DNA of 64,000 bases from Metabacillus sediminilitoris (GCF_009720625.1 NZ_CP046266.1:5251501-5315500), one strand, 5' to 3'. Shown: positions 1 through 8,931, numbered from the stretch's first letter. Numbers and translations: made by a program. Notes: generated by a model from the sequence alone, not told the origin.

Positions 1-365
1 CATGGTGAAAGATGACAGTGGTTTTTCCTGTGTTTGTGACACTTGTACCCATGTTACGCCCCCTATACTTTACTATTTAATTTTATAAAGTTAGTTTTGG
101 CTATAAGTTACATATTTATTACAGGAATGACAGTTATTCTCTGACAGATAAACTTTCAAAAATGAAGCAAAAGGTTGGTTTCAGGTGCCGCCATATCATA
201 TAGCAGAAAATAATACTAAATAGGGATCAGTGAATCCAGCAAGCTTAGTAGTAATAATCCAAAATCACTGAAACCTAGCAGATCAAAACTAGTATATTAG
301 TCTTAATTAGATAAATAATCCGAAAGACCCATATAAATCGACATTATTCCTCCCGATAATAAAAC
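1..365. other. intergenic, no gene recognised
   Basis: I see no credible gene here. A 14-base string (CAAAATCACTGAAA) near 260-273 recurs inside the riboswitch at about 374-387. It could be a decayed duplicate of one aptamer arm or an alternative pairing partner, but the GACGCAAAGC core of the aptamer is absent from the upstream copy. Confidence 0.4.
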
Positions 366-445
366 TACAAAGGCAAAATCACTGAAAAGCGATGACGCAA
401 AGCTATAGGGGCTCCTTTCTTAGAAAAGCCAGCCAGCTACCATCA
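366..445 (+). promoter_or_regulatory. cyclic-di-GMP-I (GEMM) riboswitch
   Basis: The conserved GEMM-I core is visible: a GGCAAA start, a short hairpin capped by a GAAA-type loop (ATCAC-TGAAAA-GCGAT), the invariant GACGCAAAGC, then a second stem pairing GGGGCT with AGCC and ending in CAGCTACC. The aptamer ends about 20 bases before the start codon of the next gene. I see no terminator hairpin between them, so control is more likely exerted at the ribosome site (AAAGGGG, 451-457) than by attenuation. Assignment is by motif recognition; a covariance-model search would confirm it. Confidence 0.85.
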
Positions 446-465
446 TATCTAAAGGGGAAATTTTG

Positions 466-597
466 ATGTCAGATCATTTTTGGGCTACACCTGAAGAAAT
501 TGCTAGAGTGAAAAAGCGTAACAAAACGATTCTGTATGCTACACTCCCAGTTGTTACAGTTATTGTAACTGCACTGCTAACAATGTTATTAAACTAA
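466..597 (+). CDS. 43-residue single-span membrane peptide under c-di-GMP riboswitch
   Basis: Starts ATG after AAAGGGGAAATTTTG. The peptide has a polar, charged N-terminal half (MSDHFWATPEEIARVKKRNK) followed by one hydrophobic helix (about residues 22-42, rich in V, T, L) that runs almost to the C terminus. This gives an N-in single-pass topology by the positive-inside rule, because the KKRNK cluster precedes the helix. I do not recognise the family. Its only visible regulator is the c-di-GMP aptamer immediately upstream, and it is monocistronic, closed by a terminator at 606-656. A role linked to the motile/sessile switch is an inference from the riboswitch alone. Confidence 0.75.
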   Translation: MSDHFWATPEEIARVKKRNKTILYATLPVVTVIVTALLTMLLN

Positions 598-605
598 AAT
601 GAATG

Positions 606-656
606 AAGTGCCTTTCCGGTAGATGAATGATCATCACCTTTCGGACAGGCACTTTT
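606..656 (+). terminator. rho-independent terminator
   Basis: AAGTGCCT (606-613) pairs with AGGCACTT (647-654). The stem is extended inward by TCCG/CGGA and followed by TTTTAATTTTT. It closes the riboswitch-peptide transcription unit. Confidence 0.75.
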
Positions 657-796
657 AATTTTTGAACGTTAGAAATGTGAGAAAAATTGTCGCTTTCATT
701 ATGAAAGACATCTTACTTCCTTCTTATCTTATATGTGTCTTTGAGTAGTACTTGTTGAGGGGAATTGAGAGGAGTTAATCACAATGAATGTATTTA

Positions 797-1276
797 CTAG
801 AGGTCAAGTTGATTCCTCATCTTTGCTATTTCCCTTTCGTTTCTTACCGTCTTTTCCCATGTGTGTTCATGGTCTGCTTCTAATGAATCAAATTTCGCAA
901 TGATTTCTTCATAATGTTTTTCGTTTTCATAGCGCATTTCACTAAGTTCAAGGCGCATGGCAGATTGTTCTTCTTTCATCGACTTTTGCTCATTTTTTAT
1001 TGTTGCAATATCTTGCTTCATCAATGTTTGTTCACTTTTTATTGACGCAATATCTTGCTTCATTGATGTTTGGTCGCTTTTTATTGTTGCGATATCTTGC
1101 TTCATCGATGTTTGATCGCTTTTTATTGTTGCGATATCTTGCTTCATCGATGTTTGTTCGCTTTTTATCGATGTGATATCTTGCTTCATCGATGTTTGGT
1201 CTTCATGCATATTTCCTACCATTTTTATGATCTTCGATAACATGTCTTCTATTCGGGTTAATCTTTCTTCCACCAT
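797..1276 (-). CDS. coiled-coil protein with five 14-residue repeats
   Basis: A 159-residue soluble protein. The start at 1276 (MVEERLTRIEDML) is chosen because AAGGAGG lies just upstream; longer open frame beyond it has no ribosome site. Residues 28-97 are five tandem copies of a 14-residue unit close to TSMKQDIATIKSDQ, which is exactly two heptads, so the protein should form a long continuous coiled coil. The C-terminal 60 residues are charged and also helical. No catalytic motif or membrane segment is seen. Similar repeat-bearing coiled-coil proteins of unknown role occur in Bacillus. The repeat is also near-perfect at the DNA level, so copy number could vary between strains. Confidence 0.75.
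   Translation of the reverse strand: MVEERLTRIEDMLSKIIKMVGNMHEDQTSMKQDITSIKSEQTSMKQDIATIKSDQTSMKQDIATIKSDQTSMKQDIASIKSEQTLMKQDIATIKNEQKSMKEEQSAMRLELSEMRYENEKHYEEIIAKFDSLEADHEHTWEKTVRNEREIAKMRNQLDL
986..1195 (-). repeat. 42-bp tandem coding repeat, 5 copies
   Basis: Five in-frame 42-bp units encode the 14-residue coiled-coil repeat of the surrounding gene. The units differ at only a few bases each (for example TTGATC, TTGGTC or TTGTTC at one position), indicating recent duplication or homogenisation. Confidence 0.8.
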
Positions 1277-1364
1277 TTTCACCTCCTTCAACATGATTTT
1301 ACAATTTTTAATAGGGATTGGCGAATCAATAAAATTAATCTTTTGGCTGTCCCCAAAACACAAC

Positions 1365-1395
1365 AAAATGCGAGCACCCCAGGCGCTCGCATTTT
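1365..1395 (-). terminator. terminator of the 47-residue gene
   Basis: AAAATGCGAGC (1365-1375) pairs perfectly with GCTCGCATTTT (1385-1395). The hairpin begins at the stop codon of the minus-strand small gene 1395-1538. Confidence 0.6.
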
Positions 1396-1538
1396 TATGA
1401 TGCATATACTTTTTTTATTTGTGAGATTAAATCTTCGATCATGTCAATTGTTGTCATGTCAGTTGTTCTTTCGCCTTTATCGTGAGCGCGTAACAGAATT
1501 TGCAGCAGCTCTTCTTGATTTAGCTGACTATCTTTCAT
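1395..1538 (-). CDS. small acidic protein, 47 residues
   Basis: Starts ATG at 1538 after AAAGGGATTTGTAACT and reads MKDSQLNQEELLQILLRAHD and onward to a TAA at 1395, where a terminator hairpin begins. The sequence is amphipathic and helical throughout (QEELLQILL, IDMIEDLISQIKKV) with no cysteines or membrane span, suggesting a small two-helix protein that may dimerise. I do not recognise the family. It lies upstream of the coiled-coil gene on the same strand, about 120 bases away, with a terminator between, so the two are probably transcribed separately. Confidence 0.65.
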   Translation of the reverse strand: MKDSQLNQEELLQILLRAHDKGERTTDMTTIDMIEDLISQIKKVYAS

Positions 1539-1858
1539 AGTTACAAATCCCTTTCTTTTTTTACAATTTCAGACAATATGAGACTATTATACTTGGTAAT
1601 AGACAAACTTGCAACGTGGTAATTATTGAAAATTTCTGTCAACAGAATAGATACATTTTTATTATTTACATTATCTAAGTCATGATTGCCCAGTTGTCCA
1701 TTTTAAAAACATTCACACATTTCGAAAATAACTTCCCTTTTATGTCCCCCGTTTTATCTCATGCTAAACCTTTTTGATCTAATTCGAATGCGGTATAATA
1801 GAAGAATTAGGTTTTTAGTAAATATAAAACGTATACATTCTTTGTATCTAATATATGT
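1539..1858. other. intergenic, AT-rich
   Basis: I see no gene. The stretch separates the minus-strand small gene from the plus-strand ywqB unit and presumably holds their divergent promoters. No promoter stands out clearly enough to call. Confidence 0.4.
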
Positions 1859-1982
1859 GTCTAGCTGCAGCGCCTAGCCCCTCGAGGTCATAAGCCACTC
1901 ATGAATTGAAGGCATATTACACCTTCTATTCATGATCGTCTTATGCTTGTCAGGGCTGGACAAGGCGCTTCCGCTTTTCTTT
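1859..1982 (+). repeat. dispersed folded repeat A, copy 1
   Basis: About 120 bases with nested inverted arms: an outer GCGCCTAGCCC...GGGCTGGACAAGGCGC arm, then CATAAG/CTTATG, then an inner arm ATGAATTGAAGG/CCTTCTATTCAT. The same element recurs at 51341-51466 (inverted) and 58253-58376. This copy sits just upstream of ywqB and ends 8 bases before its ribosome site, so its hairpin could influence expression. Confidence 0.8.
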
Positions 1983-1997
1983 GAAAGGGGGTACACG

Positions 1998-3635
1998 ATG
2001 ATGCTTGGTCGAGATCTTAGTAAAGAACTTGTACTTGGTGCCGGTGAGCAAATAAAAAAATTGCTTTCAAATAAGGATGAGGATGATCGGAATTTAATTA
2101 AAAAAGGTCTCATCTTATATCGGCAAGGCAGTATTTATAACGTAAGTACGACAAGTCATACGGTTTCAGCAAAGGTACAGGATGTGACAAGTGTTCAGGT
2201 TGAGCTTGATTTGGATGATTTTGTGATGAGTTCATGTACATGTCCATCACAGGAGATTTGCAGGCACCGGATTGCTGCTTTCCTTTATGTATATGCAAGT
2301 GTAGACCGAGTTGGCACTTTTGTAGACTATTGGAAAGAAGAGATGTCTGTTGATGATGTGTTAAAGAAACATGTTCGAAAAGCAAGCTCTTTTTATAAGC
2401 CTGATAAGGAGTATGAGGATTCATCCTTAGCAAGCTGGATTGTTTTTTTTGATCGTCAATATGATGAATGGTATGAACATGTGTCATCACCGCACCAGCT
2501 ATTTCAAAGTCTTTTTCATCAGTACTATTCGACTCTTAAGCAAAAGGCACCGAAGTCTCCTGAGATGAAGCAGTTTTTTATTGTGCAAGCATCTGTGACC
2601 GTGTTTTTGAAGATTTTGAAGCTGCTTAATGAGACGAATCCAAGTGACTATATGTTGCAACATATTATTTATCCGTATATTGATCAACTTACAGACAATG
2701 TCGGGGCAGCGATTCGTGAGATGAAGCGGTATGCCTTGCCATTTGCGCTTGATCCGCTTTTGGTTGATAGTGTGGAACGGTTTCGGGAGCTGCTTTATAC
2801 GAGTAAGCATTATCAGTATGAACGTAGTCATCTTTATCAGCTGCTTTGGATTGAGCTTTTGCGAAGAGACAAGTTTATCTCGATTGAACGTGAGTGGCTT
2901 GAAGAACGTCTCCACGATGAATTGAAGCAGGAATCGCCTTATGCTGTGGAAATGGAAACAGCGTTAATGCATATGGATTTCCTTCAGTCACGTGATGAGC
3001 AGATTTTTACTACTTTACGGAAGCTGACTCCTGCGGCATTGCCATTTACGTTTAATTGGGTTGAAGATATTTTGAAAAAGAAAAATTGGAAACGGCTTTC
3101 TGGCTGGATTTCCTATTTGATGGACCATTCAACAGAGTATATTCATAGTTCGGTGCATTTTGATGAAAAACGGCAGACGATTCGTTATATGTTGAATTTA
3201 ATTAAAGAGTATAGTGATGCAATGAAGGATGATCAGCTTTTTGAAAATGCCTGCCGGAACATGCTTCCGTTTAGTTATGCGGAGTATGATGACTATCTCT
3301 TACAGAAGGAAAAATACAAGAATTGGATTGAGCTACAGACTCTTTTAGGATTTTCATTATCAGAGCTTGATTCTTATGTTTTAAAGGATATTGAAAAAAA
3401 TGAGCCTGGTGTCCTGCTGCCCATTTATGTGAAATCCGTACAGGATGAGATAAGGTTGAAGTCACGTGAAAACTATAAAAGGGCTGTTCGTTATTTGAAG
3501 CGCATTAAAGCACAGTATAAAAAGCTGAAACGCGAAGAAGTGTGGGAGAATTACATCTTGACATTAGCTGAGGAGCATAAGCGTCTGCGTGCCTTTAAAG
3601 AAGAACTGAAGAAAGGGAAATTGATTCATGATTAA
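1998..3635 (+). CDS. ywqB: SWIM zinc-finger protein YwqB
   Basis: A 545-residue cytoplasmic protein. Near residue 60 it has a SWIM-type zinc motif (SCTCPSQEICRH, CxC followed by CxH), a fold that binds nucleic acid or protein. The remainder is helical with no recognised catalytic site. The start is ATGATG at 1998/2001 after GAAAGGGGG. Upstream in-frame codons belong to repeat A and are rejected. The stop overlaps the next gene by 8 bases (ATGATTAA), indicating translational coupling. SWIM proteins are commonly encoded beside SNF2 helicases, and the pairing with YwqA is conserved in Bacillus, so they probably act together; the process is not defined. Confidence 0.85.
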   Translation: MMLGRDLSKELVLGAGEQIKKLLSNKDEDDRNLIKKGLILYRQGSIYNVSTTSHTVSAKVQDVTSVQVELDLDDFVMSSCTCPSQEICRHRIAAFLYVYASVDRVGTFVDYWKEEMSVDDVLKKHVRKASSFYKPDKEYEDSSLASWIVFFDRQYDEWYEHVSSPHQLFQSLFHQYYSTLKQKAPKSPEMKQFFIVQASVTVFLKILKLLNETNPSDYMLQHIIYPYIDQLTDNVGAAIREMKRYALPFALDPLLVDSVERFRELLYTSKHYQYERSHLYQLLWIELLRRDKFISIEREWLEERLHDELKQESPYAVEMETALMHMDFLQSRDEQIFTTLRKLTPAALPFTFNWVEDILKKKNWKRLSGWISYLMDHSTEYIHSSVHFDEKRQTIRYMLNLIKEYSDAMKDDQLFENACRNMLPFSYAEYDDYLLQKEKYKNWIELQTLLGFSLSELDSYVLKDIEKNEPGVLLPIYVKSVQDEIRLKSRENYKRAVRYLKRIKAQYKKLKREEVWENYILTLAEEHKRLRAFKEELKKGKLIHD

Positions 3636-6381
3636 TATGGTCAACATTGTCGTTCATGCAGAACAAATCGAGGATTACTCTTTTTATGTGTATTGTACAG
3701 CCGAGCATGATGAACGCCCATTAGAGGTTGCTGAATTCTCACGCTCCCTTTTCACGTGGCATGAATCCTCCTTTTTCGGAACGAACCTGGAAGACATTAC
3801 GTATATTGGAACGCCTGCTGTGCTGCTTTCCCCCTGGATGATGGTTGAGATGCTTGGAAAGGAAACGTTTAATTCGCTCGCAACGATTTCTTTCACAGAG
3901 GAAACCAAAAAGCTAGCAAAAACAGCGAAGGAAATCTATGAACTGATTGCAAGCGGAAGCTATGTTCCCGATTTTGCAAGCTGGAAACATGGTGTGACAC
4001 GCTTTAAGGATGCAGCAAATAAGCTGGAAGGCTTTGCATTAGAATGGTTTTCAGCTGCCTTAGCTGACATGGTCGAAAAGGATACGGTACTCCGAAATGC
4101 CTGGGCTGATGTTGTGAACAGTTATCCTGTTTTAACAACCTTCCAAGGACATTTCATCGATGAAGGAGATTTTCTTGAAAAGATCGGCTGGCAGCTTGAT
4201 GATACCCCATTCTCTGTTGGTCTCCGCTTAAATGAACCTGAGACAGATGGCGATGATTGGCAGCTTGAAATCCTGCTCCGCAGTAAGGTAGAAGAGGAAG
4301 AAGTTGTTCATTTTCAAGGCGAAGGTGAGCTGCCGAAAAAATGGCGTCCATATGTTCATAAAATTGAGCGTGAACAGGAGCGCTTTGCGAATGTTGTTCC
4401 ATGGTTAAGCTTTCGAACAGGAACAACGTATGTCACAGAGGATGAAGCATGGTTATTTTTAACGGATGCGAGTGAAACATTGATCAATATGGGTGTGGAA
4501 ATTTTACTTCCGTCATGGTGGCAGGTTGTCAAAGAGTCACAGCTGATGCTGAAGGCTAAGGTTTCATCTTCCCCACGCGGACAGTCCTTTGTCGGCATGA
4601 ATTCACTGATTGATTTTAATTGGCGCTTTGCCACAAATGGGGTGGAAATGAGTGAAGAGGAATTTTTAGCACTTGTTTCCCAGCAGCGCCGACTCGTAAA
4701 TTTTAAAGGGCAGTGGATCAAGCTTGACCCTGCTTTTATTAAGCAGGTACAGGCGATTTTAAAAAGAGCGGATCGCGAAGGCTTGCATCTGTCAGATATT
4801 TTACATCAGGAGCTGGGTGCTAAGGATCTTGATGCGGATTACGATGAGATCCTTGATACACGGGCATTTGCCAATATTCAAATTGAGCTCAATCAGCAAA
4901 TGAAGAGCATGCTTAAAAAGCTGACTGACACAAGCGAGCTGCCAACACATGAGATTCCTGATGAATTTCTTGGCACCCTTCGTCCTTATCAGCAAAACGG
5001 TGTTGATTGGCTGTTATTTTTACGCAGTGTTTCCTTCGGCGCTTGTTTAGCTGATGACATGGGATTAGGGAAAACCATTCAAATGATTGCGTACTTTTCA
5101 TATGTAAAAGACAGAGAGAAGCCTGAACAACCGGCACTGATCATTGCACCAACATCTGTTCTTGGCAACTGGCAGAAGGAATTTGAGAAATTTGCTCCAC
5201 ATTTTCGTGTGAAGCTCCATTATGGTGGTAATCGAAAATTTGCCGAATCGGTCAAGGATGCAGACGTTGTCTTAACATCCTACGGGTTATCACATGCTGA
5301 TTTTGAGGACATCTCCTCGATTACTTGGAGCACGATCTGTCTTGATGAGGCGCAAAATATAAAAAATGCTCATACGAAGCAGTCGCGCGCGATTCGCAAG
5401 CTCCGCGGCCAGCATCATATCGCCTTGACTGGAACACCAATGGAAAATCGTCTTACTGAGCTCTGGTCGATCTATGATTTCTTAAACCGCGGTTATTTAG
5501 GAAGCTTGCACAGCTTTCATAAGCACTATGTGCTGCCGATTGAAAAGGAACGAGATGTCGAGCAAATTGAACAGCTGCAGCGTTATATTAAGCCATTTTT
5601 GCTGAGAAGAACGAAGCGTGATGAACAAGTTGCCTTGAACCTTCCTGATAAGCAGGAGCAAAAGGAATATGTTCCGCTTTCGATCGAGCAGGCATCTTTA
5701 TATGAGCAGCTTGTTAAAGATACATTCGAACAAGTTAATTCCCTCGCAGGGATGCAGCGAAAGGCGTTAATTTTAAAAATGCTTGGCAAGCTCAAGCAAA
5801 TCTGTAATCATCCAGCCTTATATTTAAAAGAGCAGGTACCGAAACAGCTCATGACACGCTCACATAAAATTGAAAAACTAATCGAGTTAACAACCAATAT
5901 TCGTGAGCAGCAAGAAAGCTGCCTCATTTTTACGCAATATATCGGGATGGGCGAAATGATGAAAAGCCTGCTCGAAAAAGAATTTGGTGAGAGAGTCTTG
6001 TTTTTAAATGGCAGTGTGATGAAAAATGAGCGTGACCGCATGGTTGATGCTTTTCAAAATAAAGAGTTTCCAATCTTAATTTTGTCGTTAAAGGCCGGTG
6101 GAACAGGTTTAAATTTAACTGCCGCAAATCATGTCATCCACTATGACCGCTGGTGGAATCCAGCCGTTGAAAACCAAGCGACAGACAGGGCTTACCGCAT
6201 TGGCCAGGACCGTTTTGTCCACGTTCATAAACTGATAACAACAGGCACGATCGAAGAAAAAATCGATGAAATGCTAGAGAAAAAACAAACCTTAAACGAT
6301 GAAATTATTCAGAGTGAAAATTGGATCACAGAGCTTTCAGCAGATGAATTAGAAGAGCTCTTTACCTTGTCTATGAGTTAG
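3628..6381 (+). CDS. ywqA: SNF2-family DEAD/DEAH-box helicase YwqA
   Basis: A 917-residue SWI2/SNF2 ATPase. The N-terminal half (to about residue 440) is the bacterial SNF2 accessory region. The ATPase core follows, with Walker A DDMGLGKT, motif II DEAQN, motif III LTGTPMEN, and in the second RecA lobe AGGTGLNLTAAN and the motif VI QATDRAYRIGQ. Such proteins translocate on double-stranded DNA and remodel protein-DNA complexes; bacterial relatives (RapA-like) act on RNA polymerase. The length is typical and the frame intact. It is co-transcribed and overlaps ywqB. Confidence 0.92.
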   Translation: MINMVNIVVHAEQIEDYSFYVYCTAEHDERPLEVAEFSRSLFTWHESSFFGTNLEDITYIGTPAVLLSPWMMVEMLGKETFNSLATISFTEETKKLAKTAKEIYELIASGSYVPDFASWKHGVTRFKDAANKLEGFALEWFSAALADMVEKDTVLRNAWADVVNSYPVLTTFQGHFIDEGDFLEKIGWQLDDTPFSVGLRLNEPETDGDDWQLEILLRSKVEEEEVVHFQGEGELPKKWRPYVHKIEREQERFANVVPWLSFRTGTTYVTEDEAWLFLTDASETLINMGVEILLPSWWQVVKESQLMLKAKVSSSPRGQSFVGMNSLIDFNWRFATNGVEMSEEEFLALVSQQRRLVNFKGQWIKLDPAFIKQVQAILKRADREGLHLSDILHQELGAKDLDADYDEILDTRAFANIQIELNQQMKSMLKKLTDTSELPTHEIPDEFLGTLRPYQQNGVDWLLFLRSVSFGACLADDMGLGKTIQMIAYFSYVKDREKPEQPALIIAPTSVLGNWQKEFEKFAPHFRVKLHYGGNRKFAESVKDADVVLTSYGLSHADFEDISSITWSTICLDEAQNIKNAHTKQSRAIRKLRGQHHIALTGTPMENRLTELWSIYDFLNRGYLGSLHSFHKHYVLPIEKERDVEQIEQLQRYIKPFLLRRTKRDEQVALNLPDKQEQKEYVPLSIEQASLYEQLVKDTFEQVNSLAGMQRKALILKMLGKLKQICNHPALYLKEQVPKQLMTRSHKIEKLIELTTNIREQQESCLIFTQYIGMGEMMKSLLEKEFGERVLFLNGSVMKNERDRMVDAFQNKEFPILILSLKAGGTGLNLTAANHVIHYDRWWNPAVENQATDRAYRIGQDRFVHVHKLITTGTIEEKIDEMLEKKQTLNDEIIQSENWITELSADELEELFTLSMS

Positions 6382-6397
6382 GAAAGGGGTTCAAAGA

Positions 6398-6496
6398 ATG
6401 GCAACAAAGAAGAAAAAGGGAAAGATAATGGAAGATAAAAAGGCCCCGCAGTGGGAGAAGCTTGTTAAACTAATTGAAAAGAAGGTTTTGAAGTAA
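6398..6496 (+). CDS. 32-residue basic peptide
   Basis: A small reading frame 16 bases after ywqA with a good ribosome site (GGAAAGGGGTTCAAAGA-ATG). It reads MATKKKKGKIMEDKKAPQWE and ends LIEKKVLK; 12 of 32 residues are lysine. A terminator begins at its stop codon, so it is the last gene of the ywqB-ywqA operon. The charge suggests nucleic-acid or acidic-protein binding, possibly as an accessory to the helicase. I do not recognise a family and the function is inferred from position and charge only. Confidence 0.6.
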   Translation: MATKKKKGKIMEDKKAPQWEKLVKLIEKKVLK

Positions 6497-6525
6497 AACG
6501 ACAGTTTAGCAACTGTCGTTTTTTT
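6495..6525 (+). terminator. bidirectional terminator
   Basis: AAAACGACAGTT (6495-6506) pairs perfectly with AACTGTCGTTTT (6511-6522), followed by a T run on the plus strand and preceded by A residues. It serves the ywqBA operon and, on the other strand, the sugar-acid operon ending at 6544. Confidence 0.85.
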
Positions 6526-6543
6526 GTTATTCATCCAACAAGC

Positions 6544-7356
6544 TTAAAACGAATGGCGAAAAGTCTTCACCTTATCCATAAATTCCTTTACTCGTCTAAC
6601 ATCAACATGATTCTCAAATTTCCCATCGTGTTTAAACGTGGTGCCAGTGACTGCGCCGTCAGCAATCGTTAACTGTTCCTCAAGGTTATCTAGTGTGACG
6701 CCTGTGTTTGCCAATACAACGGTTTCTGGAACGACCTCTTTTACGCGTCTTAGTAACTGTGCATCAGTTTGTGAGCCTGCTGTTAAGCCAGATACACATA
6801 ATGCATCAGGTCGATTATTAAATACCGTTGATCTAGCAATACTTTCGATATCCCGATCAGCTAAATATTTGGCTGCTTCTGGGACAATGTTGAATAACAG
6901 CTTTACATCTTCAGCGCCAATTCGATGCTGATGTCTAATCGTTTCACCTGCATTTGTATCCCATGTTCCAAAATCGCTGGCATATACACCAGTGAAAATT
7001 TCTCTGACAAACTTCGCCCCTGTTGCAGCAGCTAAATCTAGTGATTTTTTTGCATCCCATAATACATTCACACCAAATGGAACTTTCATATCTGCCATCA
7101 ATTCTCCAATAATTCGAGCCATCGCAGCAACCGTTTCCGTTTTTACATCTGTTAAATACGGCATGCTAAACTCGTTTGAAAACATGACAGCATCCACACC
7201 GCCCTCTTGAAGGGCATGCAAATCTTTTCTTGCCATTTCAACAACATATTCCATCCCCTTTTCTTTATTAAAATAAGGGTCTCCTGGCAGGGGCAATAAA
7301 TGGCACATTGCAATAATTGCCTTTTCCGTTCCCAGTATTTCTTTTAACCAAGTCAT
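6544..7356 (-). CDS. BtpA/SgcQ family TIM-barrel protein
   Basis: A 270-residue predicted (beta/alpha)8 protein of the BtpA/SgcQ family: N-terminal MCHLLPLPGDP, central GGVDAVMFSNEF and FGVNVLWD, and a late VLANTGVT. The family is named after the photosystem I biogenesis factor BtpA, but in heterotrophs it occurs in sugar operons (SgcQ), where its reaction is unknown. It is the last gene of the sugar-acid operon, 74 bases after gntP. A role in the last steps of substrate handling is inferred from the operon only. Confidence 0.8.
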   Translation of the reverse strand: MTWLKEILGTEKAIIAMCHLLPLPGDPYFNKEKGMEYVVEMARKDLHALQEGGVDAVMFSNEFSMPYLTDVKTETVAAMARIIGELMADMKVPFGVNVLWDAKKSLDLAAATGAKFVREIFTGVYASDFGTWDTNAGETIRHQHRIGAEDVKLLFNIVPEAAKYLADRDIESIARSTVFNNRPDALCVSGLTAGSQTDAQLLRRVKEVVPETVVLANTGVTLDNLEEQLTIADGAVTGTTFKHDGKFENHVDVRRVKEFMDKVKTFRHSF

Positions 7357-7430
7357 TTTTATTCCTCCTGCTACAATAGGGATGATAAAGATAAACTCCC
7401 TCTACCTAAAAGGAGAAGGAGTTTTGCTTT

Positions 7431-8756
7431 TTATATGAACAAATCGAACAATAAAACAGTTCCAAATGCAATAAATGAAAGCATTGTCTCCAATACCGTC
7501 CACGTTTTAAATGTTTCGTTTACTGTTAAGCCCAGATATTCTTTTACCATCCAGAAACCAGCATCATTTACGTGTGATAACATTAGCGATCCTGCACCTG
7601 TTGCGATAACGAGCAATTCTAAGTTCACACCTGACATGTGTTCGATAATGGGCGACACAATACCAGCTGCTGTTGTTAATGCTACTGTCGCTGAACCTGT
7701 AGCAACTCGAATTAATCCGGCTACGATAAACGCCAAAACAATTGGAGATAGGGATAAATTCTCTGACATTTGAGCAATGGATGTACCTACGCCACTCTCA
7801 ATAAGGATTTGTTTAAATCCACCGCCTGCACCGATGATTAAAATAATGGAAGCAACTGGCAGCAAGCACTCTTCTGATAACTTCTTAATGAAATTTTTAT
7901 CCATACCTTGGCGAATTCCAAGGAAGTAAAATGCTGCGAAACAAGAAATGAGAAGGGCAATGACAGGACTTCCAATAAAGATAAATAATTTTAACACGCC
8001 ATCAGGCAGTGCCATATACGGTGCAATAACTGATAATACCATTAATAGAACAGGTAATAAGATAATGAAGAATGATATTCCTGTACTTGGCAATTTTTCT
8101 GACGTCTTACTTACTCGAATGAGCTCTGGCTCTCTTTCAGGAATAACGCGATTATTCACCCACTTTGCAAACAATGGACCTGCGATGATTGCTGCTGGCA
8201 GTGCAATGATGAGTGAGTAGACCAGAACTTTTCCTATATTGGCATTATAGATACCAATTGCAGTCATTGCCCCTGGGTGCGGAGGTACAAGACCATGTAC
8301 AATGGATAACCCAGCAAGAACAGGTATTGCAATTAATAAAATGTTTTGTTTCGTCGTTCGATAAATTGAAATAACTAGAGGTAATAACATGACAATCCCT
8401 ACGTCAAAAAATACCGGGATCCCAATGATAAAGCCTGAGAGCAACATCGCCCATGGCAATTTCTTTACACCAAAGATGCGAATGAAGAAATCTGCAACTT
8501 GCATTCCAGCACCTGAATCTGACATCAACTTTCCTAAAATCGTACCTAACGCTAAGATTCCTACTAAATGGCCTAAGACGCTCCCAACTCCGGTTTCATA
8601 AGCAACAACGATTTTATCCATTGATAATCCGGACATAACCGCTAAGAACAAACTCGCCACGGTTAAACTAATGAACGCATGCCATTTCCACCATGCTACT
8701 CCTAAAATGACAATCACAATCGCAAGCAATGTAACCGCTAATAAATATAATTCCAT
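7431..8756 (-). CDS. GntP-family sugar-acid/H+ symporter
   Basis: A 441-residue integral membrane protein with about 12-14 hydrophobic segments. It has typical GntP-family features: GTILGKLMSDSGAGMQVADF near residue 75, GIPVFFDVGIVMLLPL near 115 and LSHVNDAGFWMVKEYLGLT near the C terminus. The family imports gluconate and related sugar acids with protons, without phosphorylating them. It follows the KDG kinase gene by 175 bases and has a cre-like box immediately upstream, so it may also have its own catabolite-repressed promoter. The substrate is probably the amino-sugar acid processed by the operon (inference). Confidence 0.9.
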   Translation of the reverse strand: MELYLLAVTLLAIVIVILGVAWWKWHAFISLTVASLFLAVMSGLSMDKIVVAYETGVGSVLGHLVGILALGTILGKLMSDSGAGMQVADFFIRIFGVKKLPWAMLLSGFIIGIPVFFDVGIVMLLPLVISIYRTTKQNILLIAIPVLAGLSIVHGLVPPHPGAMTAIGIYNANIGKVLVYSLIIALPAAIIAGPLFAKWVNNRVIPEREPELIRVSKTSEKLPSTGISFFIILLPVLLMVLSVIAPYMALPDGVLKLFIFIGSPVIALLISCFAAFYFLGIRQGMDKNFIKKLSEECLLPVASIILIIGAGGGFKQILIESGVGTSIAQMSENLSLSPIVLAFIVAGLIRVATGSATVALTTAAGIVSPIIEHMSGVNLELLVIATGAGSLMLSHVNDAGFWMVKEYLGLTVNETFKTWTVLETMLSFIAFGTVLLFDLFI

Positions 8757-8778
8757 CCTTCTTCCCCCTACTCCCTAA

Positions 8779-8792
8779 AGTAAACGTTTTCA
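8779..8792 (-). promoter_or_regulatory. cre-like CcpA box upstream of gntP
   Basis: TGAAAACGTTTACT on the minus strand matches the cre consensus except at the final base. It lies 23 bases upstream of the permease start in the 175-base gap after the kinase gene. Confidence 0.55.
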
Positions 8793-8931
8793 AATCCTTG
8801 GCGAGAAAAGGAGTTTTTCCCATTTCTCGTATTTTCTCTAGTCTTTATCATTCACAAATTGGTATTTTCTTGTTGAAAGTACCTTATTAATCCATAAGAG
8901 AGTAGCAACTGTACATAACCACAAAACGTTT

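Noticed and set aside
225..300. Second tandem c-di-GMP aptamer upstream of the first
   Set aside because: Only a 14-base string is shared; the GACGCAAAGC core and the second stem are missing.
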